64,000 nucleotides of DNA from an uncultured Paraprevotella sp. GTDB lineage: Bacteria; Bacteroidota; Bacteroidia; Bacteroidales; Bacteroidaceae. The position numbers and the translations under genes were made by a program. Location of the stretch: NCBI GenBank assembly GCA_944321345.1, contig CALUKY010000011.1:1-64000 (forward strand), in the 5' to 3' direction. The notes under the pieces were generated by a model. It ran no database searches, was not told the DNA's origin, and worked only from the letters and a program-made list of their open reading frames with translations. Each line of letters begins with the position of its first letter. Position 1 is the first letter of the stretch. Positions 50,838 to 64,000 of the stretch are shown here, in pieces.

Positions 50838-52319
50838 TTAAGGTATGATTTGTGAAATAATCGGTTCTACACTCTCACTGATCACATTGCTCACCCAATA
50901 TGGGGCCAGACCGAGACCGGCAACGCAAACCACCAGACAGATCACGGCAAAGCGCTCGTCCCAGGTGGCGTCGGTCAGCTTCAGATGCTCCGGATTCTTA
51001 CAGGTGCCGTACAGGATCTTTCCGACCACGCGCAGGATATACACGGCGGTGATGACAATGCTCATCGTGGCGATGATGGTACATACACGGTGGAACAGGT
51101 CGGCATTCTGGAAGGAACCGACAAACACGGTCATCTCGGCCACGAAACCGCTCAGGCCCGGCAATCCCAAGTTGGCCAGACCGGCAATGACATAGCCCAC
51201 AGCTAGGAACGGCATGATTTTCATCAGTCCGTTCAGCTCACGCACATCACGGGTGTGCGTACGGCCGTAGATCATACCGATAAGGGCGAAGAACAGGGCG
51301 GTCATCAATCCGTGGCTCAGCATTTGCAGAATGGCTCCGGTGCAGCTCACACGGGTCATCATCAGCAGGGCGAAGAGCACCAGACCGCAATGACTCACGG
51401 AAGAGTAGGCGTTGATATATTTCAGGTCGGTCTGTACCACCGCACTGAAAGCACCGTAAACCACGGAAATGGTGGTCAGCACCAGGAAGAAGTCTCCCCA
51501 GATGGCAGCTCCTTCAGGCATCAGATACATGGCGATGCGGAAACAGCCGTAGCCTCCCAGTTTCATCAATACTCCGGCATGGAGCATGGATACAGCGGTC
51601 GGCGCGGAAGCATGACCGTCGGGGCTCCAGGTATGGAAGGGGAACAAAGCACCCAGCACACCGAATCCCACAAAGATCATCGGGAAGAAAATGCGCTGCA
51701 TTTCTGTCGGAATGTGCAGTTTCACCAGTTCCAGCAAGTTCATGGTGGTAGCTCCGGAACCATAGTAGATACCGAGAATACCCATCAGCAGGAATGCGGA
51801 ACCGCCCATCAGCATCAGTGTCAGTTTCATGGCGGCATATTCTTTCTTTCCGCTACCCCACACGCCGATGAGCAGATACATCGGAATCAAGGCCACTTCA
51901 TAGAACATGAACATGGTAAAGAGGTCGGTAGAGATGAAGAATCCGAACACTCCGATACTCAAAAGGGTGAACCAAAGGAAATATTCCTTGGTCATCGGCT
52001 GGATCTTCCAGGAAGCAAAGGTTCCCGTAAACACGATGATGGCACTCAGAAGAAGCATCACCACCGAAATACCGTCCACGCCTACCGAATAGCAGATGTT
52101 CAGGGGAGCATACCAACTGACACTGTCGGTAAAGAGCATCTCCTGGGTGTTTCCGCCCTGACGCACGGTCACATAGGTATAGGTCAGCCAGGCGGCCAGA
52201 AGGAGCAGGGCGGACGAACCGCAGACTATCACTCCGCGAACCTGGTTCACACTGCGGCTGATCCAGAGGCCGAGCAGCATGAGCAGGGGTATCAATACAA
52301 AAAGACTTAATATATTCAT
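50838..52319 (-). CDS. nuoM: NADH-quinone oxidoreductase subunit M
   Basis: The predicted 493-residue antiporter-like subunit has about 14 membrane segments with the core motif ALFPFHTWSPDGHASAPTAVSMLHAGVLMKLGGYG and LKYINAYSSVSHCG. I chose the ATG at 52319, which overlaps the nuoL stop (ATGA); an in-frame extension to 52436 lies inside nuoL and is not part of the gene. It pumps protons as one of the three antiporter-like subunits. Confidence 0.96.
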   Translation of the reverse strand: MNILSLFVLIPLLMLLGLWISRSVNQVRGVIVCGSSALLLLAAWLTYTYVTVRQGGNTQEMLFTDSVSWYAPLNICYSVGVDGISVVMLLLSAIIVFTGTFASWKIQPMTKEYFLWFTLLSIGVFGFFISTDLFTMFMFYEVALIPMYLLIGVWGSGKKEYAAMKLTLMLMGGSAFLLMGILGIYYGSGATTMNLLELVKLHIPTEMQRIFFPMIFVGFGVLGALFPFHTWSPDGHASAPTAVSMLHAGVLMKLGGYGCFRIAMYLMPEGAAIWGDFFLVLTTISVVYGAFSAVVQTDLKYINAYSSVSHCGLVLFALLMMTRVSCTGAILQMLSHGLMTALFFALIGMIYGRTHTRDVRELNGLMKIMPFLAVGYVIAGLANLGLPGLSGFVAEMTVFVGSFQNADLFHRVCTIIATMSIVITAVYILRVVGKILYGTCKNPEHLKLTDATWDERFAVICLVVCVAGLGLAPYWVSNVISESVEPIISQIIP

Positions 52320-54205
52320 ACGAGTAACAGCATAAGAGTTAATACAACAATTCCGCCCAGGAACCACAGGGTGTAGGTCTGGATGCGACCGTTCTGCAAC
52401 GGCTGTACCTCTTCTCCCAAGGCATTGGTGGCCCAAGCCAGGAAGTTCAGGAACTGGTCAATGACATGACGGTCAAACCACGCAAGCGGAGCAGATACGC
52501 AGCGGAAAATAATCTTTTTGGTCACGAAGAGCCACAGCTCGTCCATGTAGAAACGCTTGTAGGCGGCACGGTGCAGCTTCGGGAAAGTGCGCTGCAGGGC
52601 ATCGGCCACAGGCTGATCCTCGCGGAGATACATCCAGGTGGCCAGGGCAATGGCAATCAGAGCCACGACAATGCTGGTTCCGGCCACGCTCCAGTCGAGG
52701 TGGATGTCGTAAGAGGTTCCGTTGGAAGAAACGAAATGTCCGAAAGGAATGAATCCGGCCACACAGGTGATGGCTGCCAGAATCATCAGCGGCAGGGTCA
52801 TGGTGAGCGGACTTTCATGCGGCGTGTGGGCAGCATGCAGTTCCTTGTTTTCCTTGCCCCAGAAGATGCAGTAGTACAAACGGAACATATAGAAAGAGGT
52901 CATACCGGCAATGACGGTCATTACCCATCCGATAACCGGGCTGAACGCGAAGCAGGCGGTCAGGATCTCGTCTTTGGAGAAGAAGCCGGAGAACGGAGGT
53001 ATACCGGAGATGGCCAGACAGGCAATCAGGAAAGTCCAGTGGGTGATGGGCATGTATTTGCGCAAGCCTCCCATGGTGCTCATCTCGTTGCTGTGTACGG
53101 CATGGATAATGCAACCGGCTCCCAAGAAGAGCAGTGCCTTGAACATGGCGTGTGTAAAGAGATGGAACATGGAAGCCATATAGCCCAGTCCGCCTTCGTG
53201 CGGGTGTGCCGAAGTACAGACACCCAGAGCCACCATCATGAAACCGATCTGCGAAATGGTAGAAAATGCCAGTACACGCTTGATATCGCTCTGCGCACAG
53301 GCTACGGCTGCGGCATAGAAAGCGGTGAAGGCTCCCACATAGGCCACAATGTGAATGGTTTCGGGAGCATAGCCCATATACAACGTGAACATGCGGGCCA
53401 CCTGATAGACACCGGCCACCACCATGGTTGCGGCATGGATCAGAGCGGACACCGGAGTAGGACCTTCCATGGCATCGGGCAGCCAGATGTGCAACGGGAA
53501 CATGGCGCTCTTACCGGCACCGCCCACAAACATCAGGCCCAGTGCCCAAGGCAGCATCATGCCTCCCTGCATCAGCATCTGCTGGTCGGGAGTAAAGGTG
53601 AAGGTGCCCATGTAGTATCCATAAATCAGAATACCGATCAGGAAGCCCAAATCGGCAAAACGAGTCACGATAAAGGCTTTCTTTGAAGCGGAAATCGCCT
53701 CCGGTTTGGTATAATAGAAACCGATCAGCAGGTAGGAAGAAACACCCACCAGCTCCCAGAACACATACATCTGGAAGATATTGGTAGCGACAACCAGACC
53801 GAGCATGGAAAAGGTAAACAGCGACAGATAGGCATAGTAACGCTGAAAACCGCGCTCCCCCTTCATGTAACCGAAGGAATAAAGATGCACCATCAGGCTC
53901 ACGGTAGAGATGACCACCAGCATCATGACCGAAATCGGATCAAGCAGAATACCCATATCAATGTGCAGGGTCTCGGTGAAGGGCAGCCAGGTAATATGAT
54001 AAGGAATCAGTGTGGCATACGTTCCATCCGCCATACGGGGCGCACTGAAATACTGGTAGGCTGTGAGATAACTGAGCACAGCCACCACACCCAGCACCAG
54101 AGTTCCGATAGTACCGGCCAACCGGTGCGACATTTTCATGCCGGCCAGGGCCAGAAGCAGGAAGCTCAGAACGGGCAGGGCGAGAATTAATATTGTATAT
54201 TCCAT
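52316..54205 (-). CDS. nuoL: NADH-quinone oxidoreductase subunit L
   Basis: A 629-residue antiporter-like subunit, the most distal proton channel of complex I. The core is FPLHIWLPDAMEGPTPVSALIHAATMVVAGVY and KRVLAFSTISQIGFMM, and the C-terminal lateral amphipathic helix region is present after residue 500. Length is normal. It overlaps nuoM by four bases. Confidence 0.97.
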   Translation of the reverse strand: MEYTILILALPVLSFLLLALAGMKMSHRLAGTIGTLVLGVVAVLSYLTAYQYFSAPRMADGTYATLIPYHITWLPFTETLHIDMGILLDPISVMMLVVISTVSLMVHLYSFGYMKGERGFQRYYAYLSLFTFSMLGLVVATNIFQMYVFWELVGVSSYLLIGFYYTKPEAISASKKAFIVTRFADLGFLIGILIYGYYMGTFTFTPDQQMLMQGGMMLPWALGLMFVGGAGKSAMFPLHIWLPDAMEGPTPVSALIHAATMVVAGVYQVARMFTLYMGYAPETIHIVAYVGAFTAFYAAAVACAQSDIKRVLAFSTISQIGFMMVALGVCTSAHPHEGGLGYMASMFHLFTHAMFKALLFLGAGCIIHAVHSNEMSTMGGLRKYMPITHWTFLIACLAISGIPPFSGFFSKDEILTACFAFSPVIGWVMTVIAGMTSFYMFRLYYCIFWGKENKELHAAHTPHESPLTMTLPLMILAAITCVAGFIPFGHFVSSNGTSYDIHLDWSVAGTSIVVALIAIALATWMYLREDQPVADALQRTFPKLHRAAYKRFYMDELWLFVTKKIIFRCVSAPLAWFDRHVIDQFLNFLAWATNALGEEVQPLQNGRIQTYTLWFLGGIVVLTLMLLLV

Positions 54206-54235
54206 ATTGTTTTTACAATTAGCAGTTCAGATTGG

Positions 54236-54547
54236 TTATCCTTTCAGTTCGTTGATGTCATCGGTCAGTACGTGCTTCACATTACGATACACATTAATGA
54301 TGATAGCAATAGCCACAGCGGTTTCGGCTGCTGCAATGGCAATGCCGAACAGACTGAAGAAATGACCTTCGAGCGCGTCGGGATACAAATAACGGTTGAA
54401 CACGGCAAAGTTGATGTTCGTGGCATTGAGAATCAACTCCACGGAAATCAGGATGGCCAGCAGATTCTTGCGGGTGAAGAAACCGTAAATGCCGCAGAAC
54501 AGCATCACGGTGCTGACAATCAGATAGTGTATAACATGTATTTCCAT
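54236..54547 (-). CDS. nuoK: NADH-quinone oxidoreductase subunit K
   Basis: A 103-residue membrane subunit with three hydrophobic segments and the conserved Glu-containing segment ISVELILNATNINFAVF and AIAAAETAVAIAIIINVYR. It is part of the membrane arm that couples quinone reduction to proton transfer. Confidence 0.96.
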   Translation of the reverse strand: MEIHVIHYLIVSTVMLFCGIYGFFTRKNLLAILISVELILNATNINFAVFNRYLYPDALEGHFFSLFGIAIAAAETAVAIAIIINVYRNVKHVLTDDINELKG

Positions 54548-54565
54548 AAATCTATGTCTTTGTTT

Positions 54566-55081
54566 TTATTTCTGTTTCCGTGCAATCATGATGGCTCCGA
54601 TCATACAGGCCAGCAACAGCACACTCACCACCTCAAACGGCAGTACAAACTGATATTTGTCGGCTCCGATCAGGGCATGACCGATCTCTGTGGCCGGAAG
54701 CTCCACGCCTTGCGGAATGGTAACCAGAGCAAAGTGATTGCTCACGAGCAAGAAGATGACCAGTCCCGCACCCACCAGACAGGTTAGCAACACCGTCAGG
54801 AACTTGGCCAACGGAATCTTATAGCGCATATTGCGGTCGGACTGGGTGAGCAGAATGGAAAAGACATAAAGCACCACAATACCGCCGGCATAGACAATGA
54901 GCTGCACGGCGCCCAGATAAGTATATCCCAACATGGAATAGATACCACCGGTGCCGAAAAGCACGAACAACAGGTAGGTGGCCGAACGGACAATACGACC
55001 TGTGGTGACCGCCATCACCGAAAAGAAGATGATGACTGCCGCAACGACATAAAATGCGATGTCTAATAGTGATATGTCCAT
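54566..55081 (-). CDS. nuoJ: NADH-quinone oxidoreductase subunit J
   Basis: A 171-residue membrane subunit with five hydrophobic segments. The YLGAVQLIVYAGGIVVLYVFSILL segment is the NuoJ signature. It lies 5 bases after nuoI and 18 bases before nuoK. Part of the membrane arm of complex I. Confidence 0.96.
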   Translation of the reverse strand: MDISLLDIAFYVVAAVIIFFSVMAVTTGRIVRSATYLLFVLFGTGGIYSMLGYTYLGAVQLIVYAGGIVVLYVFSILLTQSDRNMRYKIPLAKFLTVLLTCLVGAGLVIFLLVSNHFALVTIPQGVELPATEIGHALIGADKYQFVLPFEVVSVLLLACMIGAIMIARKQK

Positions 55082-55086
55082 AATCT

Positions 55087-55560
55087 TTATTTTTTAGGGG
55101 CACAGGATGAGCCCTCATTGTTTAACACCATATAAAGTTTCTCTCTTTGGAACACGGCATTCTCAAAATCATTGGAGAAGCGGATGGCGTCGTGCGGACA
55201 GGCATTGACGCACAACTGGCAGAACATGCAGGCACCCAGATCATATTCGTAGCGCACCAGACGTTTCTTTTTCTTGCCGTCCTCATCTTCATAGGTTTCG
55301 GAAACTACCTTGATGGTGTCGTTGGGACATGCCATCTGACAAATACCGCAGGCCACACAGTGATGATGGTTCTCCTCGTCGTGCACCATGACCAGGCGCG
55401 CGCGATGGCGCTCGGGAATGTGCAGCGTGGTGTGACGGTTCTCGGGATACTGTTCCGTAACGGGCTTCTGGCAGAACACTTTCATTGAGGTACGCATACC
55501 GATGAGCAAGCTTTTCACGCCCTGCACATAGCCCTGAATATATTCACTGAAATTACTCAT
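55087..55560 (-). CDS. nuoI: NADH-quinone oxidoreductase subunit I
   Basis: A 157-residue ferredoxin-like subunit carrying two 4Fe-4S clusters (CVACGICQMACPNDTI and CMFCQLCVNACPHDAI). It passes electrons to the cluster in NuoB. With no NuoE/F/G in the operon this subunit is the outermost visible electron entry point. Its position between nuoH and nuoJ is the standard order. Confidence 0.96.
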   Translation of the reverse strand: MSNFSEYIQGYVQGVKSLLIGMRTSMKVFCQKPVTEQYPENRHTTLHIPERHRARLVMVHDEENHHHCVACGICQMACPNDTIKVVSETYEDEDGKKKKRLVRYEYDLGACMFCQLCVNACPHDAIRFSNDFENAVFQREKLYMVLNNEGSSCAPKK

Positions 55561-55574
55561 ATCGTTCCATCATT

Positions 55575-56678
55575 TTAGAGGGTTATTCCAAATACGACGC
55601 ACACGGTCATGATCAGCAGGATCAGCAAAGACAGCGGCATCAGGTATTTCCATTCCAGAGTAAGCACCTGGTCGATACGCAGACGGGGGAAGGTCCAGCG
55701 GATCCACATGAGCAGGAATACCACCAGGAAGGTCTTACTCACAAACCAGATGACACCCGGGATATAGTCCATCACGGCATTGAAACCGTCCAGTCCGGGG
55801 AAGTGGAGGGGCATCCATCCGCCCAGGAACAGGGTTACGGCAATACCGCTGGTGATGAACAGGTTCAGGTACTCGGCCAGATAGAAGAATCCGAAGTGCA
55901 TACCGGAGTACTCGGTGTGGTATCCGGCTGTCAGCTCCTGCTCGGCCTCGGCCAGGTCGAACGGGCCACGGTTGGCCTCGGCGTTACCGGCAATCAGATA
56001 GACGATAAATGCGGCAACTGCCGGCAGATGTCCGCGGAAGATGTTCCACATGCGGTCCTGACTCATCACAATATTCTGAATGTCCATCGTACCGCTGAGC
56101 AGCACCATGGTCAACACGGTCAGACCGATAGACAGCTCATAACTGATGATCATCGCACCACTTCGCACGGCTCCGATGATGGTGTACTTGCTGTTACTGC
56201 TCCATCCGGCCAGAAGGATACCGAGCACTCCGATAGAAGAGGCTGCCAGCACAAAGAAGATTCCGATGTTCATGCGCAAAATCTCGGCACCCTTGTTCCA
56301 AGGCAGACACGAGAAGGTGAAGATAGACGCCAGAATCACTAGGAAAGGAGCCAGATTATAAAGAAAACGGTCGGAACCTTTCAAGGAAATGATTTCCTTG
56401 GTCAGGATTTTGAGCACATCGGCCGGAACCTGCAACAGACCGCCTTTTCCGCCGACACGGTTCGGACCGATACGGCACTGGAAACGGGCGCAGACCTTGC
56501 GCTCCATATAGATCAGGATAATGGCCAGCACGGCATAAAGCACGATGATGAGCAGTCCCACAGCCAGTCCCTCCAGCAAGATGGCCAGCCACTGGGGCAT
56601 CACGCTCAACAGGGCTTCATGAATGGCCGTGTTGAGGTCCTGTATGTTGTAATAGTCTAAAAACGAATTATTGTTCAT
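55575..56678 (-). CDS. nuoH: NADH-quinone oxidoreductase subunit H
   Basis: A 367-residue membrane subunit with about eight hydrophobic segments, forming the quinone-binding joint between arms. [20 protein letters not shown] and [28 protein letters not shown] are diagnostic. It lies 18 bases after nuoCD and 14 before nuoI. Confidence 0.97.
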   Translation of the reverse strand: MNNNSFLDYYNIQDLNTAIHEALLSVMPQWLAILLEGLAVGLLIIVLYAVLAIILIYMERKVCARFQCRIGPNRVGGKGGLLQVPADVLKILTKEIISLKGSDRFLYNLAPFLVILASIFTFSCLPWNKGAEILRMNIGIFFVLAASSIGVLGILLAGWSSNSKYTIIGAVRSGAMIISYELSIGLTVLTMVLLSGTMDIQNIVMSQDRMWNIFRGHLPAVAAFIVYLIAGNAEANRGPFDLAEAEQELTAGYHTEYSGMHFGFFYLAEYLNLFITSGIAVTLFLGGWMPLHFPGLDGFNAVMDYIPGVIWFVSKTFLVVFLLMWIRWTFPRLRIDQVLTLEWKYLMPLSLLILLIMTVCVVFGITL

Positions 56679-56696
56679 AACGTTCGGATTTTTGGG

Positions 56697-58316
56697 TTAT
56701 CTGTCAATATCGGGGATTACAAAGTCCATGGTTCCGCCGATGGCAATCAGGTCGGCAATCTTGTTGCCGCGGCAGGCGGTGTCCATGGCATGTACCAGTG
56801 GCAGACCGGTAGAACGGTAATGCAGACGATAAGGAGTCTTGTCGCCATGACTTTCGAGCATCACGCCAAACTCGCCTCGACTGGTTTCGACCGATGCCGA
56901 GAAGTTGCCTTCCGGCAGTTTGATGATCGGTTTGGTCTTGAGGCGTGTCTCTCCTTCCGGGATATTGTCGATGAGCTGCTCAATGATGTGGCAGGACTCC
57001 ATGATCTCGTCCATACGTACCATATAGCGGGCAAAGCTGTCACCTTCGGTGTAGAGCACTTCCTTGAAGTCCACTTCTCCGTAAAGGGCATACGGATGGT
57101 GCTTGCGCACATCGTTGGCCCATCCGGCGGCACGACCGGTTCCTCCGGTTGCTCCCAACGAAATGGCCTGCTCGCGGGTGAGGATACCCACGCCCTTCAG
57201 ACGGGTTGTAGCAATCACATTTCCGGTGAAGATATTGTGATAATCCTGGATGACGGAGCGCAGATGCTTGATAAACTCCTTCACCTTCTGCTGGAAGGTG
57301 GGATGAATGTCGGCCTGCACACCGCCGATGACGTTGTAGTTCTGGATCAGACGTCCTCCGGTGGTTTCCTCAAAAATGTCGAGAATCATCTCTCTTTCAC
57401 GGAATCCATAGAAGAAAGGAGTCAGTCCGCCCATATCCATCACCAGACAGGAGTAGAACAACAGGTGTGAATCGATACGCTGCAACTCGTCCATGATGGT
57501 ACGGATGTACTGCACACGGCGGCTCACCTCCAGTCCCATGGCCTGCTCAATACACATGCACAGCGCATGGCGGTTCTGGTGGGCGCTCAGGTAATCCAGA
57601 CGATCGGTCAGCGCCAGTGTCTGCGGATAAGTCAGGCTCTCGTTCATCTTCTCAATGCCACGATGGATATATCCTAAAATCGGATCGATACGGCTGATGG
57701 TTTCACCGTCGAGCGAGGTACGCATACGGAGCACACCGTGGGTTGACGGGTGCTGCGGACCAATATTTACTACAAAGTCTTTCTGGTCGAACAGAATATT
57801 GCGGTGCCCCTCCACCGTGCCGTCGGGCTTGAGGTAATATTCCACAGTGTCGTCGGCGTTCTCCTCGTTCTCCATGTTCAGCGGATTGGAATCCATGTCG
57901 TAATCCTTGCGCAGAGGGTAACCTTTCCAGTCCTCACGCAGAAAGATGCGGCGCATGTCGGGATTACCGATAAAACGGATACCGAAGAAGTCGTAGATTT
58001 CGCGCTCCTTGATCTCGGCGGTGCGCCACCAATGGCATACGCTGGGCAACCAGGCCTCATCACGGTCGCGGGCAACGGTTTTCAGCACCACGCGGCCATA
58101 GGTCTTGCTGCTCTCCAGATAATAAAGCGCGCCGAGTCCCTCGCTCCAGTCCATTCCCACAATGTCACGCAGATAGTCCATCGGCTCCTGATCGTCATTA
58201 CGGAGTGCCTCGGCCACTGCCGCCAGACTATCGGAAGGCACCGTCACGATGGTATCGCCCGAAGTGCTGACCTGCGCCTCGGGACAAATCTTCTGTATTT
58301 TTTCTATAACTGTCAT
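56697..58316 (-). CDS. nuoCD: Fused NADH-quinone oxidoreductase subunits C and D
   Basis: This 539-residue protein joins NuoC (about residues 1-150, with REIYDFFGIRFIGNPDMRRIFLREDW) and NuoD (about residues 170-539, with FVVNIGPQHPSTHGVLRM and DPILGYIHRGIEKMNESLTY). NuoD helps form the quinone-reduction site with NuoB and NuoH. Fused NuoCD is also known in E. coli and other groups and is the usual form in Bacteroides. It lies 6 bases after nuoB. Confidence 0.97.
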   Translation of the reverse strand: MTVIEKIQKICPEAQVSTSGDTIVTVPSDSLAAVAEALRNDDQEPMDYLRDIVGMDWSEGLGALYYLESSKTYGRVVLKTVARDRDEAWLPSVCHWWRTAEIKEREIYDFFGIRFIGNPDMRRIFLREDWKGYPLRKDYDMDSNPLNMENEENADDTVEYYLKPDGTVEGHRNILFDQKDFVVNIGPQHPSTHGVLRMRTSLDGETISRIDPILGYIHRGIEKMNESLTYPQTLALTDRLDYLSAHQNRHALCMCIEQAMGLEVSRRVQYIRTIMDELQRIDSHLLFYSCLVMDMGGLTPFFYGFREREMILDIFEETTGGRLIQNYNVIGGVQADIHPTFQQKVKEFIKHLRSVIQDYHNIFTGNVIATTRLKGVGILTREQAISLGATGGTGRAAGWANDVRKHHPYALYGEVDFKEVLYTEGDSFARYMVRMDEIMESCHIIEQLIDNIPEGETRLKTKPIIKLPEGNFSASVETSRGEFGVMLESHGDKTPYRLHYRSTGLPLVHAMDTACRGNKIADLIAIGGTMDFVIPDIDR

Positions 58317-58322
58317 CTTGTC

Positions 58323-58925
58323 TTAGTCGTTTGAGTCCATATCCTTAGGCTTCTTTTCCTGACGGTTTACGCCACCCAGAAACTTCTGCACCTTGATTTT
58401 ACGCTGCAACTGCATCATGCCGTAGTAGAAAGCTTCGGGGCGCGGAGGGCATCCCGGAATATACACATCCACCGGCACGATCTGATCGATACCGTTTACC
58501 ACGTGATAGGATTTGCGAAACGGACCGCCACTGATGGTACAACCGCCCACAGCCACCACATATTTCGGCTCGGCCATCTGGTCGTAGAGTCGGCGCAACA
58601 CCGGCGCCATTTTGTGGGTGATGGTTCCGAGCACCATAATCATATCGGCCTGACGGGGAGAGTTACGGGTCACCTCAAAACCGAATCGGGCCATGTCATA
58701 GCGTGCGGCTCCCAGAGCCATAAACTCGATGGCGCAACAGCTCGTTCCGAAGGTAAGTGACCACAGCGAATTGCTCCGGCCCCAGTTGATCAGATCGTCC
58801 ACCGATCCGAGAATGATGCCGGCTCCGTCGCGATTCAGATCGCGCACCATCTGTTCCAGATAATCATTGTTCTTGAACTCGTCATACTGCATGGAGCGTA
58901 TGGCCGTCTTTTTCTTTACTTCCAT
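58323..58925 (-). CDS. nuoB: NADH-quinone oxidoreductase subunit B
   Basis: The predicted 200-residue subunit carries the terminal N2 4Fe-4S cluster, with ligands in [11 protein letters not shown] (double Cys), [10 protein letters not shown] and [10 protein letters not shown]. The ATG at 58925 is chosen; it overlaps the end of nuoA by ten bases (ATGGAAGTAA contains the nuoA stop). The upstream in-frame residues to 58946 lie within nuoA. It reduces quinone together with NuoD. Confidence 0.96.
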   Translation of the reverse strand: MEVKKKTAIRSMQYDEFKNNDYLEQMVRDLNRDGAGIILGSVDDLINWGRSNSLWSLTFGTSCCAIEFMALGAARYDMARFGFEVTRNSPRQADMIMVLGTITHKMAPVLRRLYDQMAEPKYVVAVGGCTISGGPFRKSYHVVNGIDQIVPVDVYIPGCPPRPEAFYYGMMQLQRKIKVQKFLGGVNRQEKKPKDMDSND

Positions 58926-59266
58926 TCCAACGCTCCTTTCCGCCAAGCATATGCCAAGCCTAAAATCAAAACTAATAGGAAGAAAGCGATACTGATCAGT
59001 CCGTATGCACCTACTTCCTGAACCACGACAGCCCAGGGAAACAGAAACACGGTCTCAATGTCGAACATCAGAAACAGAATGGCAAAGAGATAATAGCCCA
59101 CACGGAACTGCACCCACGAACGCCCACGCGTAGGGATACCGCACTCGTATGGCTCCGCTTTCTGCTTGTTGTACGACTTCGGACCAATCAGATGGGCCAC
59201 AGTCATAGCCAGCACAACCAAAGCTACAGCCGTGAGAATCACGACAATTAAAAAAGTAAAAAACAT
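58916..59266 (-). CDS. nuoA: NADH-quinone oxidoreductase subunit A
   Basis: A 116-residue membrane subunit with three hydrophobic segments. [44 protein letters not shown] is the NuoA signature, including the YECG loop that lies near the quinone site. It is the first recognised nuo gene; an unknown gene lies 94 bases upstream. Confidence 0.96.
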   Translation of the reverse strand: MFFTFLIVVILTAVALVVLAMTVAHLIGPKSYNKQKAEPYECGIPTRGRSWVQFRVGYYLFAILFLMFDIETVFLFPWAVVVQEVGAYGLISIAFFLLVLILGLAYAWRKGALEWK

Positions 59267-59360
59267 AAAAATAAGATTTTATAGATATACAAAACATCCT
59301 GTTCCGCCGCATATTGGAATTTACGACGGAATCACTCCTGAAAACAAATACTGAAAACAA

Positions 59361-59762
59361 TCAAATCAGGATTTTTCTTAACCTATATACATAATAATCC
59401 ACCACCCGGTCACCGAGCGGAGGTTCATAAAGACGGAAAAGATTCTCTTTCCGGCACAGAATAAAATGATGATTCTGTAAGGAATTCAAAAAAAACTTGC
59501 TCGCCTTCCAGTCCTTACACTGGCAGACATCCCATCCTGCTGAAGAAACCGGCTGGGCATAGTTGTTGGCAAGAATATGGCGGATGCCTTTCTCATAATC
59601 GGGAAGGGGTGCCGACCAGGAGGTCTGTTCGCGCTCGGGACGGTTAAAACGGACCACTGCTTCCTGGCGTTCCGGATTCTCCGGAGCGCAGCTCATATAG
59701 TCTGATACCTGAAGTAGGAGGAACAACATGAGCGCCATCATTGCAGTAAACCATTTGCCCAT
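59361..59762 (-). CDS. Unknown small membrane or secreted protein ahead of the nuo operon
   Basis: The predicted 133-residue protein has one N-terminal hydrophobic segment (MGKWFTAMMALMLFLLLQVSDYMS), either a signal peptide or an anchor, followed by a soluble domain with Cys pair CQC (VCQCKDWKASKF) and a basic C-terminus (VDYYVYRLRKILI). I do not recognise a family. The ATG at 59762 is chosen over an upstream GTG at 59768. It lies 94 bases upstream of nuoA on the same strand, has a -7 box at 59791-59798, and no hairpin separates it from nuoA, so it may be the first gene of the nuo transcript. A role in complex I is only a possibility. Confidence 0.6.
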   Translation of the reverse strand: MGKWFTAMMALMLFLLLQVSDYMSCAPENPERQEAVVRFNRPEREQTSWSAPLPDYEKGIRHILANNYAQPVSSAGWDVCQCKDWKASKFFLNSLQNHHFILCRKENLFRLYEPPLGDRVVDYYVYRLRKILI

Positions 59763-59790
59763 CAGCACTTGCCATTTTCTAAAAACGTTG

Positions 59791-59798
59791 CAAAGATA
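59791..59798 (-). promoter_or_regulatory. Candidate -7 box for the unknown gene and nuo operon
   Basis: Minus-strand TATCTTTG, an exact consensus match 29 bases upstream of the ATG at 59762. In the 94-base gap before nuoA I found no comparable box, so this may be the main nuo promoter. Confidence 0.5.
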
Positions 59799-59943
59799 GT
59801 GATTTTTTTTAAAAACATACCGCTTTCATTTGGCGGAATTCGGATTTTATCCCAATGCCCAATAAGGAAGTATACTTATTTAACCAAATCAATCTCAATA
59901 TTACTTAAGATGAAAGCAAAAACGAATTATATAATTACAAAAT

Positions 59944-59994
59944 AAAAGACACACAAGGAAGAGTGGAAGAATTTCACCCCCTTGCGTGTCTTTT
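59944..59994 (-). terminator. Terminator after the right-edge GH2 gene
   Basis: Arms of 15 bp (59944-59958 and 59980-59994) pair with one mismatch. On the minus strand it begins 22 bases after the GH2 stop and ends in TTTTATT. A likely rho-independent terminator. Confidence 0.8.
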
Positions 59995-60015
59995 TTATGA
60001 ACTAGTCCACTAAGG

Positions 60016-64000
<3,985 letters not shown>

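Noticed and set aside
51255-53686. Two long plus-strand open frames (351 and 406 codons) opposite nuoM and nuoL
   Set aside because: They are His/Gln/Gly-rich mirror products of membrane-protein codons, not genes.

Overview
The window is chromosomal DNA from a member of the Bacteroidales, most likely Bacteroidaceae (Bacteroides or Phocaeicola-like). The evidence is a fused MurF-alanine racemase, an 11-subunit-type nuo operon with fused NuoCD and no NuoE/F/G, TonB-dependent receptors with Bacteroidetes-type plugs, a serine-type sulfatase, GH2 enzymes, GSCFA and DUF3332 proteins, and many intergenic TAnnTTTG boxes, the Bacteroidetes -7 promoter element. Genus is inference; no rRNA or other marker is present. 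I see no tRNA, rRNA, CRISPR array, phage or insertion sequence. Coding density is high and most of the content is core metabolism and envelope biology.

Layout. 58-5531: dxs (isoprenoid precursors) divergent from a GSCFA protein and murF-alr (cell wall). 5788-9096: dipeptidyl peptidase IV divergent from a radical SAM protein. 9174-13248: a GH2 beta-galactosidase and a convergent cyclophilin lipoprotein. 13400-20479: a tamB-tamA-like pair for outer-membrane biogenesis. 20611-24199: a porin, an acyltransferase, Fe/Mn superoxide dismutase and a nitroreductase. 24278-29555: NhaC antiporter, POT peptide transporter and SulP anion transporter. 29740-31877: an HD-domain protein, an EFR1-type ferredoxin/flavodoxin protein and a small beta-barrel protein. 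32041-35622: a TPP riboswitch heading a thiamin salvage operon (TonB receptor, PnuT, thiamin pyrophosphokinase). 35733-38317: a translationally coupled MATE-MFS transporter pair. 38438-45223: a DUF3332 lipoprotein, a large serine-type sulfatase and a TonB-type beta-barrel protein with a tandem palindrome array upstream. 45465-48442: a complete serine operon, serC-serA-serB. 48805-49326: a small secreted protein of unknown function. 49413-59762: the nuo operon, probably headed by an unknown small membrane protein. 60016 to the right edge: a very large secreted GH2 enzyme, still open at the window end.

How the genes work together. The thiamin operon forms a complete path from outer membrane to TPP, closed by TPP feedback through the riboswitch. 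The serine operon holds all three steps from 3-phosphoglycerate. The nuo operon encodes the membrane arm and quinone-reducing connection of complex I but no NADH-oxidising module, so its electron donor is open. The sulfatase and the right-edge GH2 enzyme look like secreted glycan-degrading enzymes; each has an accessory module with a similar short motif and a sorting-type C-terminus.

No clearly new multi-gene system is visible. The best leads are the three-unit tandem palindrome upstream of the beta-barrel gene at 45223, the inverted repeat at the predicted transcription start of superoxide dismutase, the unknown gene at the head of the nuo operon, and the accessory domains of the two large secreted enzymes.
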